From positions 1 to 64,000 of the IMG/VR virus record IMGVR_UViG_3300045927_000329: a DNA stretch of 64,000 nt. One strand, given 5' to 3'. Shown piece by piece: positions 53,840 to 63,451 of the stretch. The position numbers were made by a program, and so were the translations under genes. Numbering within the stretch: the stretch's first letter is position 1; each line of letters begins with the position of its first letter. Under the pieces are notes generated by a model. The model was not told the DNA's origin. It searched no databases and worked only from the letters and a program-made list of their open reading frames with translations. Source of the stretch: a virus.

Positions 53840-56800
53840 GTCCAGTCGACGAACGCACCGTCCCGCCGCTCAAGCGGCAGTATCCGCACGTCGACACGAT
53901 CGAAGATTGGCGTGCCAAGCAATCGATCCGCCTGCTCTGGGACCGCGTCTTCGATCTCGAAGGGCGCCTGCAGGGGACCGAGGCCTCCGCCGACGCGCTC
54001 ATCACCGCCGCCAACGAGCACGAGACGCGGATCGATCAGAACGCGCTCGCCGCGGGCGACGCGCTCGCGCGCGCGCAGACCCCGGCCGTCGCGCCAGGCG
54101 CGGGTGGCGGCGGGGGCGGGGGCGGCGGCGGGGGCGGAGGCGACGGCGGCTCGACCGACCCGCACGCCGAGACGCACGAAGAGGGCGGCGCCGATCCGAT
54201 CGACGTGACCGAGCTGGAGGGCTACACCGGCTCCACCACCGACTTCCTCCGCGCCGACGGCACCTTCGCCGCCCCGCCCACGGGAGGCGGTGGCGGCCCG
54301 CACGCCGCGACGCACGAGACCGGCGGCGGCGACGTGGTGACGATCACCGATCTCGGGGGGTTCCCCGGCGGCACGAGCGACTTCCTCCGCGCCGATGGGA
54401 CGTTTGCGACCCCGCCCGGCGGCGGCGGGGGCGGTGCCCCGGCGGCGCACCACACGACGCACGAGCCGGGCGGCAGCGACGCGATCGTCAACCTCTCGGC
54501 GACCGTGCTCACCAGCGGGACGCTCCCCGACGCGCGCCTCAGCGCCAACGTCCTGCAGTACAGCGGCGGCTATCCCGGCGGCACCACCACGTACCTCCGC
54601 GCCGACGGCACCTTCGGCACGCCGCCTGGCACGACCGCCCCCGGCGGCGCGACGACGCAGATCCAGTTCAACGACGCGGGTGCCTTCGGCGGCTCCGCCA
54701 ACCTGATCTTCGACAAGACGACCGGGAGCGTCCACGCCCTCTCACCTGGCTACCATGCCTTCGGCCCGAGTCGTGACCAGGCGTATGCCCTCTGGCTGAA
54801 CGGCGTCCATGCGCCTACAGCCGGGGCGTCCTCGCAGGCTCTCAGGCTGACGACCGAGATTCGCCCGCCAGCGGGAGCGAACGCGCGCGGCCTGGTGCTG
54901 CAGCCGACGTTTGTCAAGGCGGCGAGCGGCACGCACACCGCGGTGTCCACGCTGTATGTTGGGGAGCCGATCTTCACGGGTGCGGGTGCGGCGACGGTCA
55001 CTGACGCGATTGCGCTTGAGGTAGGCGCGACGCCGACAGGCGGTGTGAACAATCTGGCCTTGCGGGTCGGAGGCACCGTCCACGTCACCACACCCAGCTA
55101 CCACGCCTTCGGCCCGACCCGCACCGAGAACTACGCCTTCTACTTGAACGGCATCCACGCCCCGACGAGCGGTGGCGCACAGGGCTTCCGCGTGGAGTAC
55201 GACCTGCGCCCGACCGTCAGTCTGAATGCCCACGGCTCGGTCCTCGCGGCCACGGTGACGAAGGCGGCGAGCGGCACGCACGCCACAGTGACCTCGCTCT
55301 ACGTGGCGCAGCCGACGATCACCGGGGGCGCGGCCACGGTCACCGAAGCGACGACGCTGTACGTGTCCGGGGCGCCCACGGGCGCGGCGACCAACTACGG
55401 GATGCACGTCTTCGGCGCGGCCTGGTTCGAGAACGAGATCATCACCGGCGGCGTGCTCCGCCGCAACACGGCCTCCGGCTCCGACACGCTCGGCAATGCG
55501 CTGTGGGGCGGTGGGGCCACCGGGGCCGCGCGTGGCGCCGGCATCACCTGCTACGGCGTCAACGCCGCCGGCCCGCCGGGCTTCGTCGACATCGAGATGG
55601 GCAACGTCAGCACCTCGATGTTCCGCCTCTGGCGCAGCGGGGGCGTGCTGTCGTTCCAGATCCGGGGCAGTGACGGAGGCGCCGGGTTCATCAGCTCCGC
55701 CATGGACGTCCTCGGGCTGAACAGCACCCATGCCAACGGCGGCTACCTGTCCCTTCAGCGCAGCGGGGTGGTCAAGGGCTACCTCGGGATTGGCGCGGCG
55801 CTGGGCATGGGCACCGCTGATGACCTGAGTCTGCGGGCGGAGTCCATCTTGTATTTGAGAGCCGCCACAGGGACGTACATCCTGCGGAGTGACAACGTCA
55901 CCGCGTTCTATGTGCGGAGCAGCGACGGCTTCGTGTCGATGGCGTCCTCGACCGCCAACATCACCTACTTCGACAGCACGGCGAGCACGGGCGGCTACGT
56001 GACCTTCCTGCGTAGCGCCGTGGCCAAAGCCTACATCGGGTCAGGTGCGGCACTCGGGGCGGGCACCAACGATGACTTGATGGTGCGGTCGGAGTACACC
56101 CTCAGTCTGCGCGGGGCGACGGCTGTCAATCTGTTGAAGAGCGACTACGCCACCGCACTTCAAGTGCGCGGCAGCGATGGCTATATCCAGATGCCGCTCG
56201 CGGTGGGTGTGAGCACAGGTGGCCCGCTCTCCCTTGGCGGTACTCTTTACGTCACGAATGGTGCCGTCGTCCTCGGTGGCAGCGGCACGAACAACTACCT
56301 GCTCACGAACACGACGGCCGGGACCGACAACGCGAACATCGGCCTTCATGCTCATACCGCTGGCTGGGTCAGTCAAGGGCGTGGCCCGTCCCTGATTATG
56401 GGCGGCAATCAGGCAGGGTCCGTTGCTGGTTCGGTGGGCTTCTGGCTGGGCACTGCCACTGGAGCCAATTTCTTCATCTACGGAGCCGCCGCATCTCCCA
56501 CTTTCGACCACCGGGCGAGCGACGGCTACACGATCTTCCGGTCGAGCTATACGACGAACGCGTGGCTGTTTCACAGCACCAATGCCGAGCAAGGCTACAT
56601 GCAGTTCTCCAACGCGGGGTACAACATCGGCTTCATCGGGAATGCGAAGCAGCTGGCCGCGCTCGGCGGGGCCGCAGACGGATTCTGTCTGCTGGCCCAA
56701 GATAAGCTGGTGTTCGCGTCGAACGTCAATCTCATCTACGCCCCTCCGGTCTATAACTCCACCGACACGGCGGCGGTGAACGTCACCGTCAACTCCAGCG

Positions 56801-57093
56801 GCCTCGTCCGTCGCTCGACCTCCTCGCGCCGCTACAAGACCGACATCGCCCCGTTCGGCGCCGCCGACCGCGCGCGGCTCTTGCAGTTGCAACCGGTGAC
56901 GTTCCGGTCGGCGGTCAGCGGGCTGCCCTACATGGGCTTCGTCGCGGAGGAGGTCGCGGCGATCGAGCCCCGCCTCGCCGTCACCGGCCCGAACGGCCCG
57001 GACGAAGTCGCCTACACGCACCTGACCGCCGGCCTGCTCTCGCTGATTCAAGACCTCTACGCGCGCGTCGCCGCGCTGGAAGGGAGCCACTGA
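53836..57093 (+). CDS. tail fibre/spike with C-terminal S74 intramolecular chaperone
   Basis: This 1085-residue protein starts with a helical head-binding region, a Gly-only stretch (about 92-105), then three repeats of (D/T)FLRADGTFA/TYLRADGTFG (about 136, 183, 253). Two pairs of tandem repeats follow (HAFGPTRTENYAFYLNGIHA type; then GGYxxxLRSxVxKxYxGxGAALG type), a beta-helix-like body, and the C-terminal chaperone: RRSTSSRRYKTDIAPFG, YMGFVAEEVAAIEPRL. S996 and K1001 match the Ser-Lys pair of Peptidase_S74, which folds the trimer and cuts itself off. It overlaps the hub gene by 4 nt. Receptor binding is expected. Confidence 0.88.
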   Translation: MSPVDERTVPPLKRQYPHVDTIEDWRAKQSIRLLWDRVFDLEGRLQGTEASADALITAANEHETRIDQNALAAGDALARAQTPAVAPGAGGGGGGGGGGGGGDGGSTDPHAETHEEGGADPIDVTELEGYTGSTTDFLRADGTFAAPPTGGGGGPHAATHETGGGDVVTITDLGGFPGGTSDFLRADGTFATPPGGGGGGAPAAHHTTHEPGGSDAIVNLSATVLTSGTLPDARLSANVLQYSGGYPGGTTTYLRADGTFGTPPGTTAPGGATTQIQFNDAGAFGGSANLIFDKTTGSVHALSPGYHAFGPSRDQAYALWLNGVHAPTAGASSQALRLTTEIRPPAGANARGLVLQPTFVKAASGTHTAVSTLYVGEPIFTGAGAATVTDAIALEVGATPTGGVNNLALRVGGTVHVTTPSYHAFGPTRTENYAFYLNGIHAPTSGGAQGFRVEYDLRPTVSLNAHGSVLAATVTKAASGTHATVTSLYVAQPTITGGAATVTEATTLYVSGAPTGAATNYGMHVFGAAWFENEIITGGVLRRNTASGSDTLGNALWGGGATGAARGAGITCYGVNAAGPPGFVDIEMGNVSTSMFRLWRSGGVLSFQIRGSDGGAGFISSAMDVLGLNSTHANGGYLSLQRSGVVKGYLGIGAALGMGTADDLSLRAESILYLRAATGTYILRSDNVTAFYVRSSDGFVSMASSTANITYFDSTASTGGYVTFLRSAVAKAYIGSGAALGAGTNDDLMVRSEYTLSLRGATAVNLLKSDYATALQVRGSDGYIQMPLAVGVSTGGPLSLGGTLYVTNGAVVLGGSGTNNYLLTNTTAGTDNANIGLHAHTAGWVSQGRGPSLIMGGNQAGSVAGSVGFWLGTATGANFFIYGAAASPTFDHRASDGYTIFRSSYTTNAWLFHSTNAEQGYMQFSNAGYNIGFIGNAKQLAALGGAADGFCLLAQDKLVFASNVNLIYAPPVYNSTDTAAVNVTVNSSGLVRRSTSSRRYKTDIAPFGAADRARLLQLQPVTFRSAVSGLPYMGFVAEEVAAIEPRLAVTGPNGPDEVAYTHLTAGLLSLIQDLYARVAALEGSH

Positions 57094-57094
57094 G

Positions 57095-57442
57095 ATGCCG
57101 ATGACCCTCAGTCACACGCAGCACCTCCTCGGCCGCGACCAGGTGTTCATCTCCCGCTGCAAGGTGCAGCTGCTCGACGTCGCCGATGACGTGCTGACCG
57201 AGACGAACGTGCCGCACCACCCGGCGCGCGCCAACTATGCCCGCAGCGTGGTGATGAACCCGGATGGCATCGCGGCGCAGGCGGCGCAGTACCTCGCCCG
57301 CTCGACCAACGTCACCGCCGCCGGCATCGACATGACCGACCAGGGGCCGCTCGCCAAGATCGACGACGCCGGCCTGCTCTCCCAGGTCAGTTCCTCGTGG
57401 AACATCCTGGCGGGCATCGACGAAGGGACCGGCCCCGCATGA
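57095..57442 (+). CDS. small virion-module protein
   Basis: This 115-residue protein reads VFISRCKVQLLDVADDVLTE, then PARANYARSVVMNPDGIAAQ. It follows the fibre and precedes the ejection proteins; proteins of this kind occur in the tail region of many phages without a known task. Links by ATGA to the next gene. Confidence 0.65.
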   Translation: MPMTLSHTQHLLGRDQVFISRCKVQLLDVADDVLTETNVPHHPARANYARSVVMNPDGIAAQAAQYLARSTNVTAAGIDMTDQGPLAKIDDAGLLSQVSSSWNILAGIDEGTGPA

Positions 57443-57702
57443 CCTCGCCCTCGCCCGCGTCGCCCACGCCGACGCAGCTCGACCCGCCCGACTACTGGCA
57501 GCTCCGCGCCCTCAGCGCCGACCTCGACCGCGAGCAGACCGCCCTCGCCCTCGTGCAGACGCGCCTGGAGGCCCTCCGCACGCGGCGCGAGGCGCTCTGG
57601 AAGACCCTCGTCGAGAAGTACGGGCTCGACCCGACCGCGCCCTACGCCGCGCGCGACGAGGACTGCTCGCTCACCCCCTCGTCGCCAGGAGGCCCGTCGT
57701 GA
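57439..57702 (+). CDS. small coiled-coil protein
   Basis: This 87-residue protein has Pro/Ser-rich ends and a central coiled coil (LRALSADLDREQTALALVQT, then RLEALRTRREALWKTLVEKY). It overlaps both neighbours by 4 nt. Function unknown. Confidence 0.62.
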   Translation: MTSPSPASPTPTQLDPPDYWQLRALSADLDREQTALALVQTRLEALRTRREALWKTLVEKYGLDPTAPYAARDEDCSLTPSSPGGPS

Positions 57703-58136
57703 GTCCACCGCCCACTGTGCGCGAGCTGCCGCCCGAGGAATGGCCCCGCCTGGCGGCCTACGAGCCGTTCGCTACGGGGGGCTTGCCCTCGGCCGGGCAC
57801 TGGCGCATCCTCGTCGCCGAAGTGGGTCCCGACCTCGTCGCCTTCGTCTGCTTGTTCGACGCCGTCCACCTCGAACCGCTCTGGGTGGCGCCCGAGTATC
57901 GCCTCCGCCCGAAGACCTTCGGCCACCTCCTCCAGGCGCTCTGGGCCGAGGCGCACCAGCTCCTCACCGACCTGGGCGTCGGCGCGGTGTTCGCCACGGT
58001 CGACCAGTCGAACCTGCCGCGCGGCGGGCGCTTCCTCGAACACCTGGGGTTCCACCCCGCGCCCGCGCGTCTCTACGTCGCGACCGTCCCCGACCGACAG
58101 CCGGTCCCCGAACGCGCAGCAGCAGAAGGAGCCTGA
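57699..58136 (+). CDS. GNAT-like acetyltransferase
   Basis: This 145-residue protein has the GNAT order: WRILVAEVGPDLVAFVCLFD, then LEPLWVAPEYRLRPKTFGHL (motif A region), then HQLLTDLGVGAVFATVDQSN and a final FLEHLGFHPAP. The Q/R-x-x-G-x-G/A loop is diverged (YRLRPKTFG), so CoA binding is not certain. Proteins like it occur in the tail-ejection region of podovirus-type phages. The target is unknown. GTG start in a GTGA overlap. Confidence 0.72.
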   Translation: MSPPPTVRELPPEEWPRLAAYEPFATGGLPSAGHWRILVAEVGPDLVAFVCLFDAVHLEPLWVAPEYRLRPKTFGHLLQALWAEAHQLLTDLGVGAVFATVDQSNLPRGGRFLEHLGFHPAPARLYVATVPDRQPVPERAAAEGA

Positions 58137-58139
58137 GCC

Positions 58140-59093
58140 ATGAGTATGGTCGTCCCGTTCTTGCCGCTCATCGCCCAGGGCGCCGGCCTCGTCGCAGGCG
58201 GCATCGCCGGCCGCAAGGCGCAGCGCGACGCCGAGAAGCGCAGCCTCGAAGAGCAGCAGGCGCTCGCCGCCGCGCGCGGCATCGGCGGCACCCTCGGCAG
58301 CTACGGCGGCCAGTTCCTCCAGACCGGCCAGCAGGCCCTGGCCGGCCCGCAGCGCTACTACGAGACGCTCCTGCACGGCAACCGCGCGGCGATGACCCAG
58401 GCGGTCGCGCCCGAGGTCGCGCAGATCACCGCCGCCAGTCGCGGCAGCGAACGCAACCTCGATCGCACCGGCGTGCGCGGCGCGGCGCGCGAGCAGGCGA
58501 ATGTCGAAGCGGCGCGTCAGCAGCAGGCGGCGGTCGCCGCGTTGATGGGCGCCGTGCGTCCGCGCGCGGCCGAAGCGCTGGCCGGCATCGGTGAGAGCAT
58601 GATCGGCCAGGGCGCCTACGCCAGCGCGCAGGCCGGCAACCTGCAGTCCTCACTCCTGAGCGAGGGCTTCGCGAACCGGCAGTACGCGCGCGACGAGGGG
58701 CGACGCACCAGCGAAGCGATCGGCCGCTTCGTCCGCGAGATCATCCCGAACATTCCGAAGCGGCAGCCGCGCCCGCCGGGACCCTACACCGTGATGGACG
58801 AGAACACCGGGCTGCCGCGTCGCACCGACATCTCGGGGCCGCCGGTGACCCCGCCGCCAACCGGCTACGGGCCGCCGGTGACGCCGCCTCCGACGGCGCG
58901 CGCGCAGCCGTACGCCTACGCGACCGCGGGGCAGCAGGCGGCAGTCTCGCCCCGCCCCTATCGGAGCCTCTTCGGCACGCCCCCGCTGCCCCAGGCGCCA
59001 GGTGCGCGACCGAACGTCTCGACCTACACGAGCTTCCTGCCCACCAACCAGCAGCGGCTGCCGATAAGCCCGCTCTATCCGGGTCCCTACTGA
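58140..59093 (+). CDS. internal virion (ejection) protein A
   Basis: This 317-residue protein starts with a hydrophobic helix (FLPLIAQGAGLVAGGIAG), then long Ala/Gln/Arg-rich helices (DAEKRSLEEQQALAAARGIG, later AREQANVEAARQQQAAVAAL) and a Pro-rich C-terminus. This build is usual for the first of the ejection proteins that enter the cell with the DNA in short-tailed phages. The role is inferred from order and composition. Confidence 0.7.
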   Translation: MSMVVPFLPLIAQGAGLVAGGIAGRKAQRDAEKRSLEEQQALAAARGIGGTLGSYGGQFLQTGQQALAGPQRYYETLLHGNRAAMTQAVAPEVAQITAASRGSERNLDRTGVRGAAREQANVEAARQQQAAVAALMGAVRPRAAEALAGIGESMIGQGAYASAQAGNLQSSLLSEGFANRQYARDEGRRTSEAIGRFVREIIPNIPKRQPRPPGPYTVMDENTGLPRRTDISGPPVTPPPTGYGPPVTPPPTARAQPYAYATAGQQAAVSPRPYRSLFGTPPLPQAPGARPNVSTYTSFLPTNQQRLPISPLYPGPY

Positions 59094-59105
59094 CGGTCTG
59101 CGATC

Positions 59106-61040
59106 ATGGCCTGGCTCGAAGGCTTGCTCACCGGCTGGTCCGACGCCAGCCGCGACATCCGCCAGGAGGAGTTCCGCCGCGCGGAGCTGCAGAACCAGCG
59201 CGAGGAGAAGCTCTACTACACGCTGCTCAACTCGCCCGACCCGGAGATCCAGGCGCTCGCGGCGACCGGCCTCCTGCAGTCCTCGCAGCTGCCGAAGTGG
59301 AAGGGGAGCCTCGGGCGCATCCTGGCGGAGACCGAGCAGAACCCGGCCTACGCGCAGATCCTCGCCTCACTCCAACGCCCGCGCACCGTCACCGAGCGCA
59401 CCTACACGAAGGTCCCGGGCCTGCCGTCGCGCCAGGGCTTCGGCGCCACGCCGACGCCGACGCTGCCGGCGCCGAACAACCCGGCCGGCATGATCGACAC
59501 GCCGCCCGACCAGACCGGCTCGGCCGCCTTGCCCGCGAACTCGCCGACCGAAGTCGGGGCGCCGCCGCCGACGCCGGTCGAGCCGATGCCGCTGGCCTCG
59601 CCGGGTCTCTCGCCGTTCAGGATGCCGCCGCCGCGCCCGCCGTTCTACCCAGCCACAGGGCAGGTCGCAACCGAGGCGCCGATCAGTCGCAGCGCACTCT
59701 TCGCGCCGTCGGAGACCGAGCCCGGGCTTGCGCCGCAGCCGACCTTCCGCAGCAGCGAGACCGCCTTCGAGCCGGAGCCGGCGCCCGAGCCGGTCGCGCC
59801 CCCGGCGCCGCCGCCACCGCCGCCCTTCGCCTTCCGAGATGTTGCAGCTCCAACCGTCGGCCGGGTCGACGTCGGCGAGCGCACCGTCTCGCGCCTCCCG
59901 CGCGCGTTCCCGACGGCCGAGGACCTCGCCGCGTCGCAGACACGCGGGCGCGGCCTCGGCGAGTACGAGTACCTGGTCGAGATGTACCGCCGCGTGGGCG
60001 ATCCCGACCCGGAGGCCGCCGCAGCCAAGCTGCTGGAGAGTAAGATCGACAGCGACGCCGGGATCCTGCGCGGCAACGTCATCCCCGATCCCGACAATCC
60101 CGGCGCGTACCTGCAGCAGATCCTCAGTCGCTCGACGGGACAGGTCCTCCGCACGATCCCGGCTGCGGCCCCAGGGGCGCCCGGGGCGGCCGCGCCGCAG
60201 CTGCGCGACCTGATCGCCGCGCGCCGCTACGGCCAGCCCAACGAAGACCCGCGCGTCATCCTGCGCTCCGGCCGTCTCACGCCGAAACAGCTCGACCTCG
60301 TCTTCGAGGAGGAGCGGCAGGAACTCGCCCTGCGTGCGCTGGAGCGGGCGAAGGCGGTGTCCGGGGTGGGGCTCAGCACCTACCAGAAGTTCCAGGCGAC
60401 CGAGGCGATGAGCGGCCGCTGGACTGCGCTGAACCGCCCGGTGCGCGACATGGAGCGTGCCTACGGCGAGATGACCGTCGGGCTCGATCGCTTCACCTCG
60501 GATCCGATCGGGGCCTCACAGGCGATCCTGGTCACCTTCCAGAAGATCCTCGACCCGACCTCGGTGGTGCGCGAGGGCGAGTACGATCGCTCGCCCGCGG
60601 GCCTCTCCATCCTCGCCCGCATCCAGGGGATGTACCAGCGCTACATCGGGCAGTGGGACCCGGTGGCGCAGCGCTGGACTGGTGGCGGCGCTGGCGTCCC
60701 GATCGCCGAGCTGAAAGAGATGACCGAGACGGCGCGCCAGTTCCTGGCCGGGCTCAAGGACTTCAACGAGAACGAGCGGCAGCGGCTCATCGGGCGCGCC
60801 GCCGCGCTGGACGTCGCTCCGGCTGACATTCTCGGCCCGAACCTCGGGGTGATCACCGTCCCGCCGCCCTACGGCCAGATCGTCGCGACGCCACCACCGC
60901 CGCCAGTGACTCCGCCTCCTGGCGGTGGTGGAGCCGGGCGTGCTGGAGCCGGGGGTGGTGGAGCCGGGGGTGGTGGAGGCGTCACGCTCGACACGCCGAT
61001 CGTCGTCAACCCGGACGGCACCTACACCGTCAGACCCTGA
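59106..61040 (+). CDS. internal virion (ejection) protein B
   Basis: This 644-residue protein has an N-terminal helical part (WLEGLLTGWSDASRDIRQEE), a long Pro-rich, disordered stretch (about 100-270), a helical core (about 280-600, with VFEEERQELALRALERAKAV) and a Gly-rich end. It begins with a MAW start like several small genes. No enzyme domain is seen. It lies between ejection protein A and the transglycosylase protein. Confidence 0.7.
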   Translation: MAWLEGLLTGWSDASRDIRQEEFRRAELQNQREEKLYYTLLNSPDPEIQALAATGLLQSSQLPKWKGSLGRILAETEQNPAYAQILASLQRPRTVTERTYTKVPGLPSRQGFGATPTPTLPAPNNPAGMIDTPPDQTGSAALPANSPTEVGAPPPTPVEPMPLASPGLSPFRMPPPRPPFYPATGQVATEAPISRSALFAPSETEPGLAPQPTFRSSETAFEPEPAPEPVAPPAPPPPPPFAFRDVAAPTVGRVDVGERTVSRLPRAFPTAEDLAASQTRGRGLGEYEYLVEMYRRVGDPDPEAAAAKLLESKIDSDAGILRGNVIPDPDNPGAYLQQILSRSTGQVLRTIPAAAPGAPGAAAPQLRDLIAARRYGQPNEDPRVILRSGRLTPKQLDLVFEEERQELALRALERAKAVSGVGLSTYQKFQATEAMSGRWTALNRPVRDMERAYGEMTVGLDRFTSDPIGASQAILVTFQKILDPTSVVREGEYDRSPAGLSILARIQGMYQRYIGQWDPVAQRWTGGGAGVPIAELKEMTETARQFLAGLKDFNENERQRLIGRAAALDVAPADILGPNLGVITVPPPYGQIVATPPPPPVTPPPGGGGAGRAGAGGGGAGGGGGVTLDTPIVVNPDGTYTVRP

Positions 61041-61043
61041 GCC

Positions 61044-63449
61044 ATGCCGCCGCAGACCCTCCGTGACTACGTCCGCGAGCAGGCCGCGCGCTGGCGCGTC
61101 CCGGAGGACCTCGCCTTCGCCGTGATCGAGCAGGAGTCCGGTGGCACGCACCAGCCGGCCGGGGGCGACGTCACGACCTCGTCGCAGCGCGCCCGCGGGC
61201 TCTTCCAGCTGCTGCCCGAGACCGCCCGCGGCGAGTTCAATCTCAACGCCGACGACCCGCTGGAGAACGTGGAGGCGGGCATCCGCTACCTGCGTCAGGG
61301 GCTCGACCGCAACGCGGGCGACGTTGACCGCGCGCTCGCCTATTATCACGGCGGCCCGAACCTCCAGCAGCACGGGCCGAACACGCAGGCCTACACGCGG
61401 GCGGTCAAGGAGAAGTTCCTCGCGCGGCTGCAGCAGACGAAGGCGCCGGCAGCGCGCGCCCCACTTGCCGCCGCCGTCAATCCCGTCGGCGCGCCGCTGG
61501 CGGCGGCCCGCGGCAACATCGGGGTGCCACTGGTGCGTGCGGTCGAGCAGGGCGGGCCGCCGCCGCCGCCTGGCGTCTGGGATCGCATCAAGGCCTTCGG
61601 CGGCGAGCTGCAGTCGATCGACCCACGGCCCGCCTACCGGATGGCGGTCGACGCCACCCAAGCCCTCATCGACGATCCGAAGGCCGCCTTCGGCAAGGTG
61701 CCCGAGATCGCCCAGGCGATCGCCGCCGGCATGATGGAGAGCAGCGGCCAGGAGTACCAGAAGATGGTCGAGCGCTATCAGCGTGGCGACTACTTCGGGG
61801 CGGCGCTCCAGGCGAAGAACTACCTTCTCTCCGGCATCGGCGTCGGCCAGCGTCTCCGCGCGGCCGAGGAGTACATGGGCCAGGGCGACTACACGCGCGG
61901 CCTCGGCGCGACCGCCGACGTTGCTCTGATGGGCCTGCCGAGTCGCCTCGCCCAGGCGGGACAGGTGCGGGTCACGCCGAGACTGCGCACGCGGCTCCCG
62001 CCCGAGAAGGCCGCCGCGGTGGAGTTCGGGCTGCGCCACGACATCCCGGTCGATCTCGGCACGGCGACCGGCGGCCGGTGGGTCCGGCGCTTCGGCTCCG
62101 CCATGGAGAACACGCCCCTCGGAGCGCCGGTGCGCCTTGGCGCGGAGCTGCAGCGCGGACGGCGCATCCCGGAAGTCGGGCGCGAGCTGGCCGGGCGGCT
62201 CTATCCGCAGGGGGTGACGGCCGAGGCGGCCGGGTCGGGCGTGCGCGAGTCGCTGGAAGACCTCATCACGCAGCGCCATCAGCGCGCCAACGTCAACTAC
62301 GACCGTCTGCGTCGCATCGAGGCGCTGCCCGCCAACACGCAGTCGATCCAGACCGGCACGCGGCAGGTGCCCATTCTGGGCGCGAACGGCCAGCCGCTCC
62401 TCGACGCCTTCGGCAACCCGCTGCCACCGCGTATCGTGCCGATCATCGAGCAGATCCAGCTGCCCGTGGACCTTCGTGTCCCCAAGCAGCGGCTCCGTCC
62501 GATGTACGACCGCCTGCGCCGCCAGCTCGCCATCACGCAGCAGCAGGCCTCGCCGGGCCTCCGCGCGCTGGAGAACCTCATGGACGGCCCCGACTTCGCG
62601 CCCGCCACGCAGGTCGACGCCGACCTGAGCGTTATCAAGTCGCTCGCTCGCGGTGCCGATCTCCCCGAGCTGCGCGACGTCAGCCAGGGGATTGCCGCAC
62701 GCGGCGTCGAGGCGCTCAGTACCGCGGTCGACCAAGCGGTCGCTCGTGCCGGCCCCCGAGCTGTCCGCGCACTCGAACAGGGTCGGCGCGCGACGCGCCT
62801 CAAGTACGCCACCGCCGAGGTCCTCGATCTGCTGCGCGAGGAGCCGGTGGGCGCCTTCCAGCAGCTGACGCAGCGCGGCGACACGCGGATCAACTTCCTG
62901 CGTGACATCGCCGCACAGACCCCGCAGGACATGCCGCGCGTGGCGCGCGCGGTGCTTGACGAGCTGATGGACACGGGCACGCAGCGTGGCGGCTACGAGA
63001 GTGCGGCGACGATCGCCAACCGGTGGGAACGCCTCGGCCCGGAGACGCGCAACATCCTCTTCGGCCAGGGGCACAGTCAGGACCTCGACCAGTTCTTCCT
63101 GCTGACGCGGATGCTCGCCGAGCATCCCAACCCGAGCATGACCGCGTTTGGTCTCTACTCGACGCTCAGTGGCATGTGGCTGTGGGCGAATCCCGCGACC
63201 GGGGTGCCGGCCAACGTCCTGGCCGGCGGGATCGCGGCGCTTCTGAACTCGCGCGCCGGAGTCCGCCTGCTGACGCGCGGTCTGGTCATCCCGGGCGGCA
63301 CCGCGGCGGCAGCGGCCTGGGGCGCCGAGGCAGCCAACCTGCTCGGGCGCGCGGTCGAAGAGGAGGGTGGCCCGCCCCCACCGCCGTCCGCCTCCGCCTC
63401 GTCGCCCTCCGAGGTCACCCTCACGCTCCGCGGGGAGTCGAGTCGCTAG
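61044..63449 (+). CDS. internal virion protein with lytic transglycosylase (SLT) domain
   Basis: This 801-residue protein has an N-terminal SLT domain: LAFAVIEQESGG (catalytic E31), then SQRARGLFQLLPETARGEFN, NVEAGIRYLRQGL and ALAYYHGG. The rest is mainly helical (ejection or pore part), with a Gly/Ala-rich hydrophobic segment near the end. Such proteins cut the peptidoglycan locally so the DNA and other ejection proteins can pass. Together with the two preceding genes it forms a T7/P22-like set. No separate endolysin is seen in the window. Confidence 0.9.
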   Translation: MPPQTLRDYVREQAARWRVPEDLAFAVIEQESGGTHQPAGGDVTTSSQRARGLFQLLPETARGEFNLNADDPLENVEAGIRYLRQGLDRNAGDVDRALAYYHGGPNLQQHGPNTQAYTRAVKEKFLARLQQTKAPAARAPLAAAVNPVGAPLAAARGNIGVPLVRAVEQGGPPPPPGVWDRIKAFGGELQSIDPRPAYRMAVDATQALIDDPKAAFGKVPEIAQAIAAGMMESSGQEYQKMVERYQRGDYFGAALQAKNYLLSGIGVGQRLRAAEEYMGQGDYTRGLGATADVALMGLPSRLAQAGQVRVTPRLRTRLPPEKAAAVEFGLRHDIPVDLGTATGGRWVRRFGSAMENTPLGAPVRLGAELQRGRRIPEVGRELAGRLYPQGVTAEAAGSGVRESLEDLITQRHQRANVNYDRLRRIEALPANTQSIQTGTRQVPILGANGQPLLDAFGNPLPPRIVPIIEQIQLPVDLRVPKQRLRPMYDRLRRQLAITQQQASPGLRALENLMDGPDFAPATQVDADLSVIKSLARGADLPELRDVSQGIAARGVEALSTAVDQAVARAGPRAVRALEQGRRATRLKYATAEVLDLLREEPVGAFQQLTQRGDTRINFLRDIAAQTPQDMPRVARAVLDELMDTGTQRGGYESAATIANRWERLGPETRNILFGQGHSQDLDQFFLLTRMLAEHPNPSMTAFGLYSTLSGMWLWANPATGVPANVLAGGIAALLNSRAGVRLLTRGLVIPGGTAAAAAWGAEAANLLGRAVEEEGGPPPPPSASASSPSEVTLTLRGESSR

Positions 63450-63451
63450 CC

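Noticed and set aside
60516-63125. 869-residue minus-strand open frame opposite the ejection genes
   Set aside because: Shadow of the transglycosylase protein, which has clear catalytic motifs.
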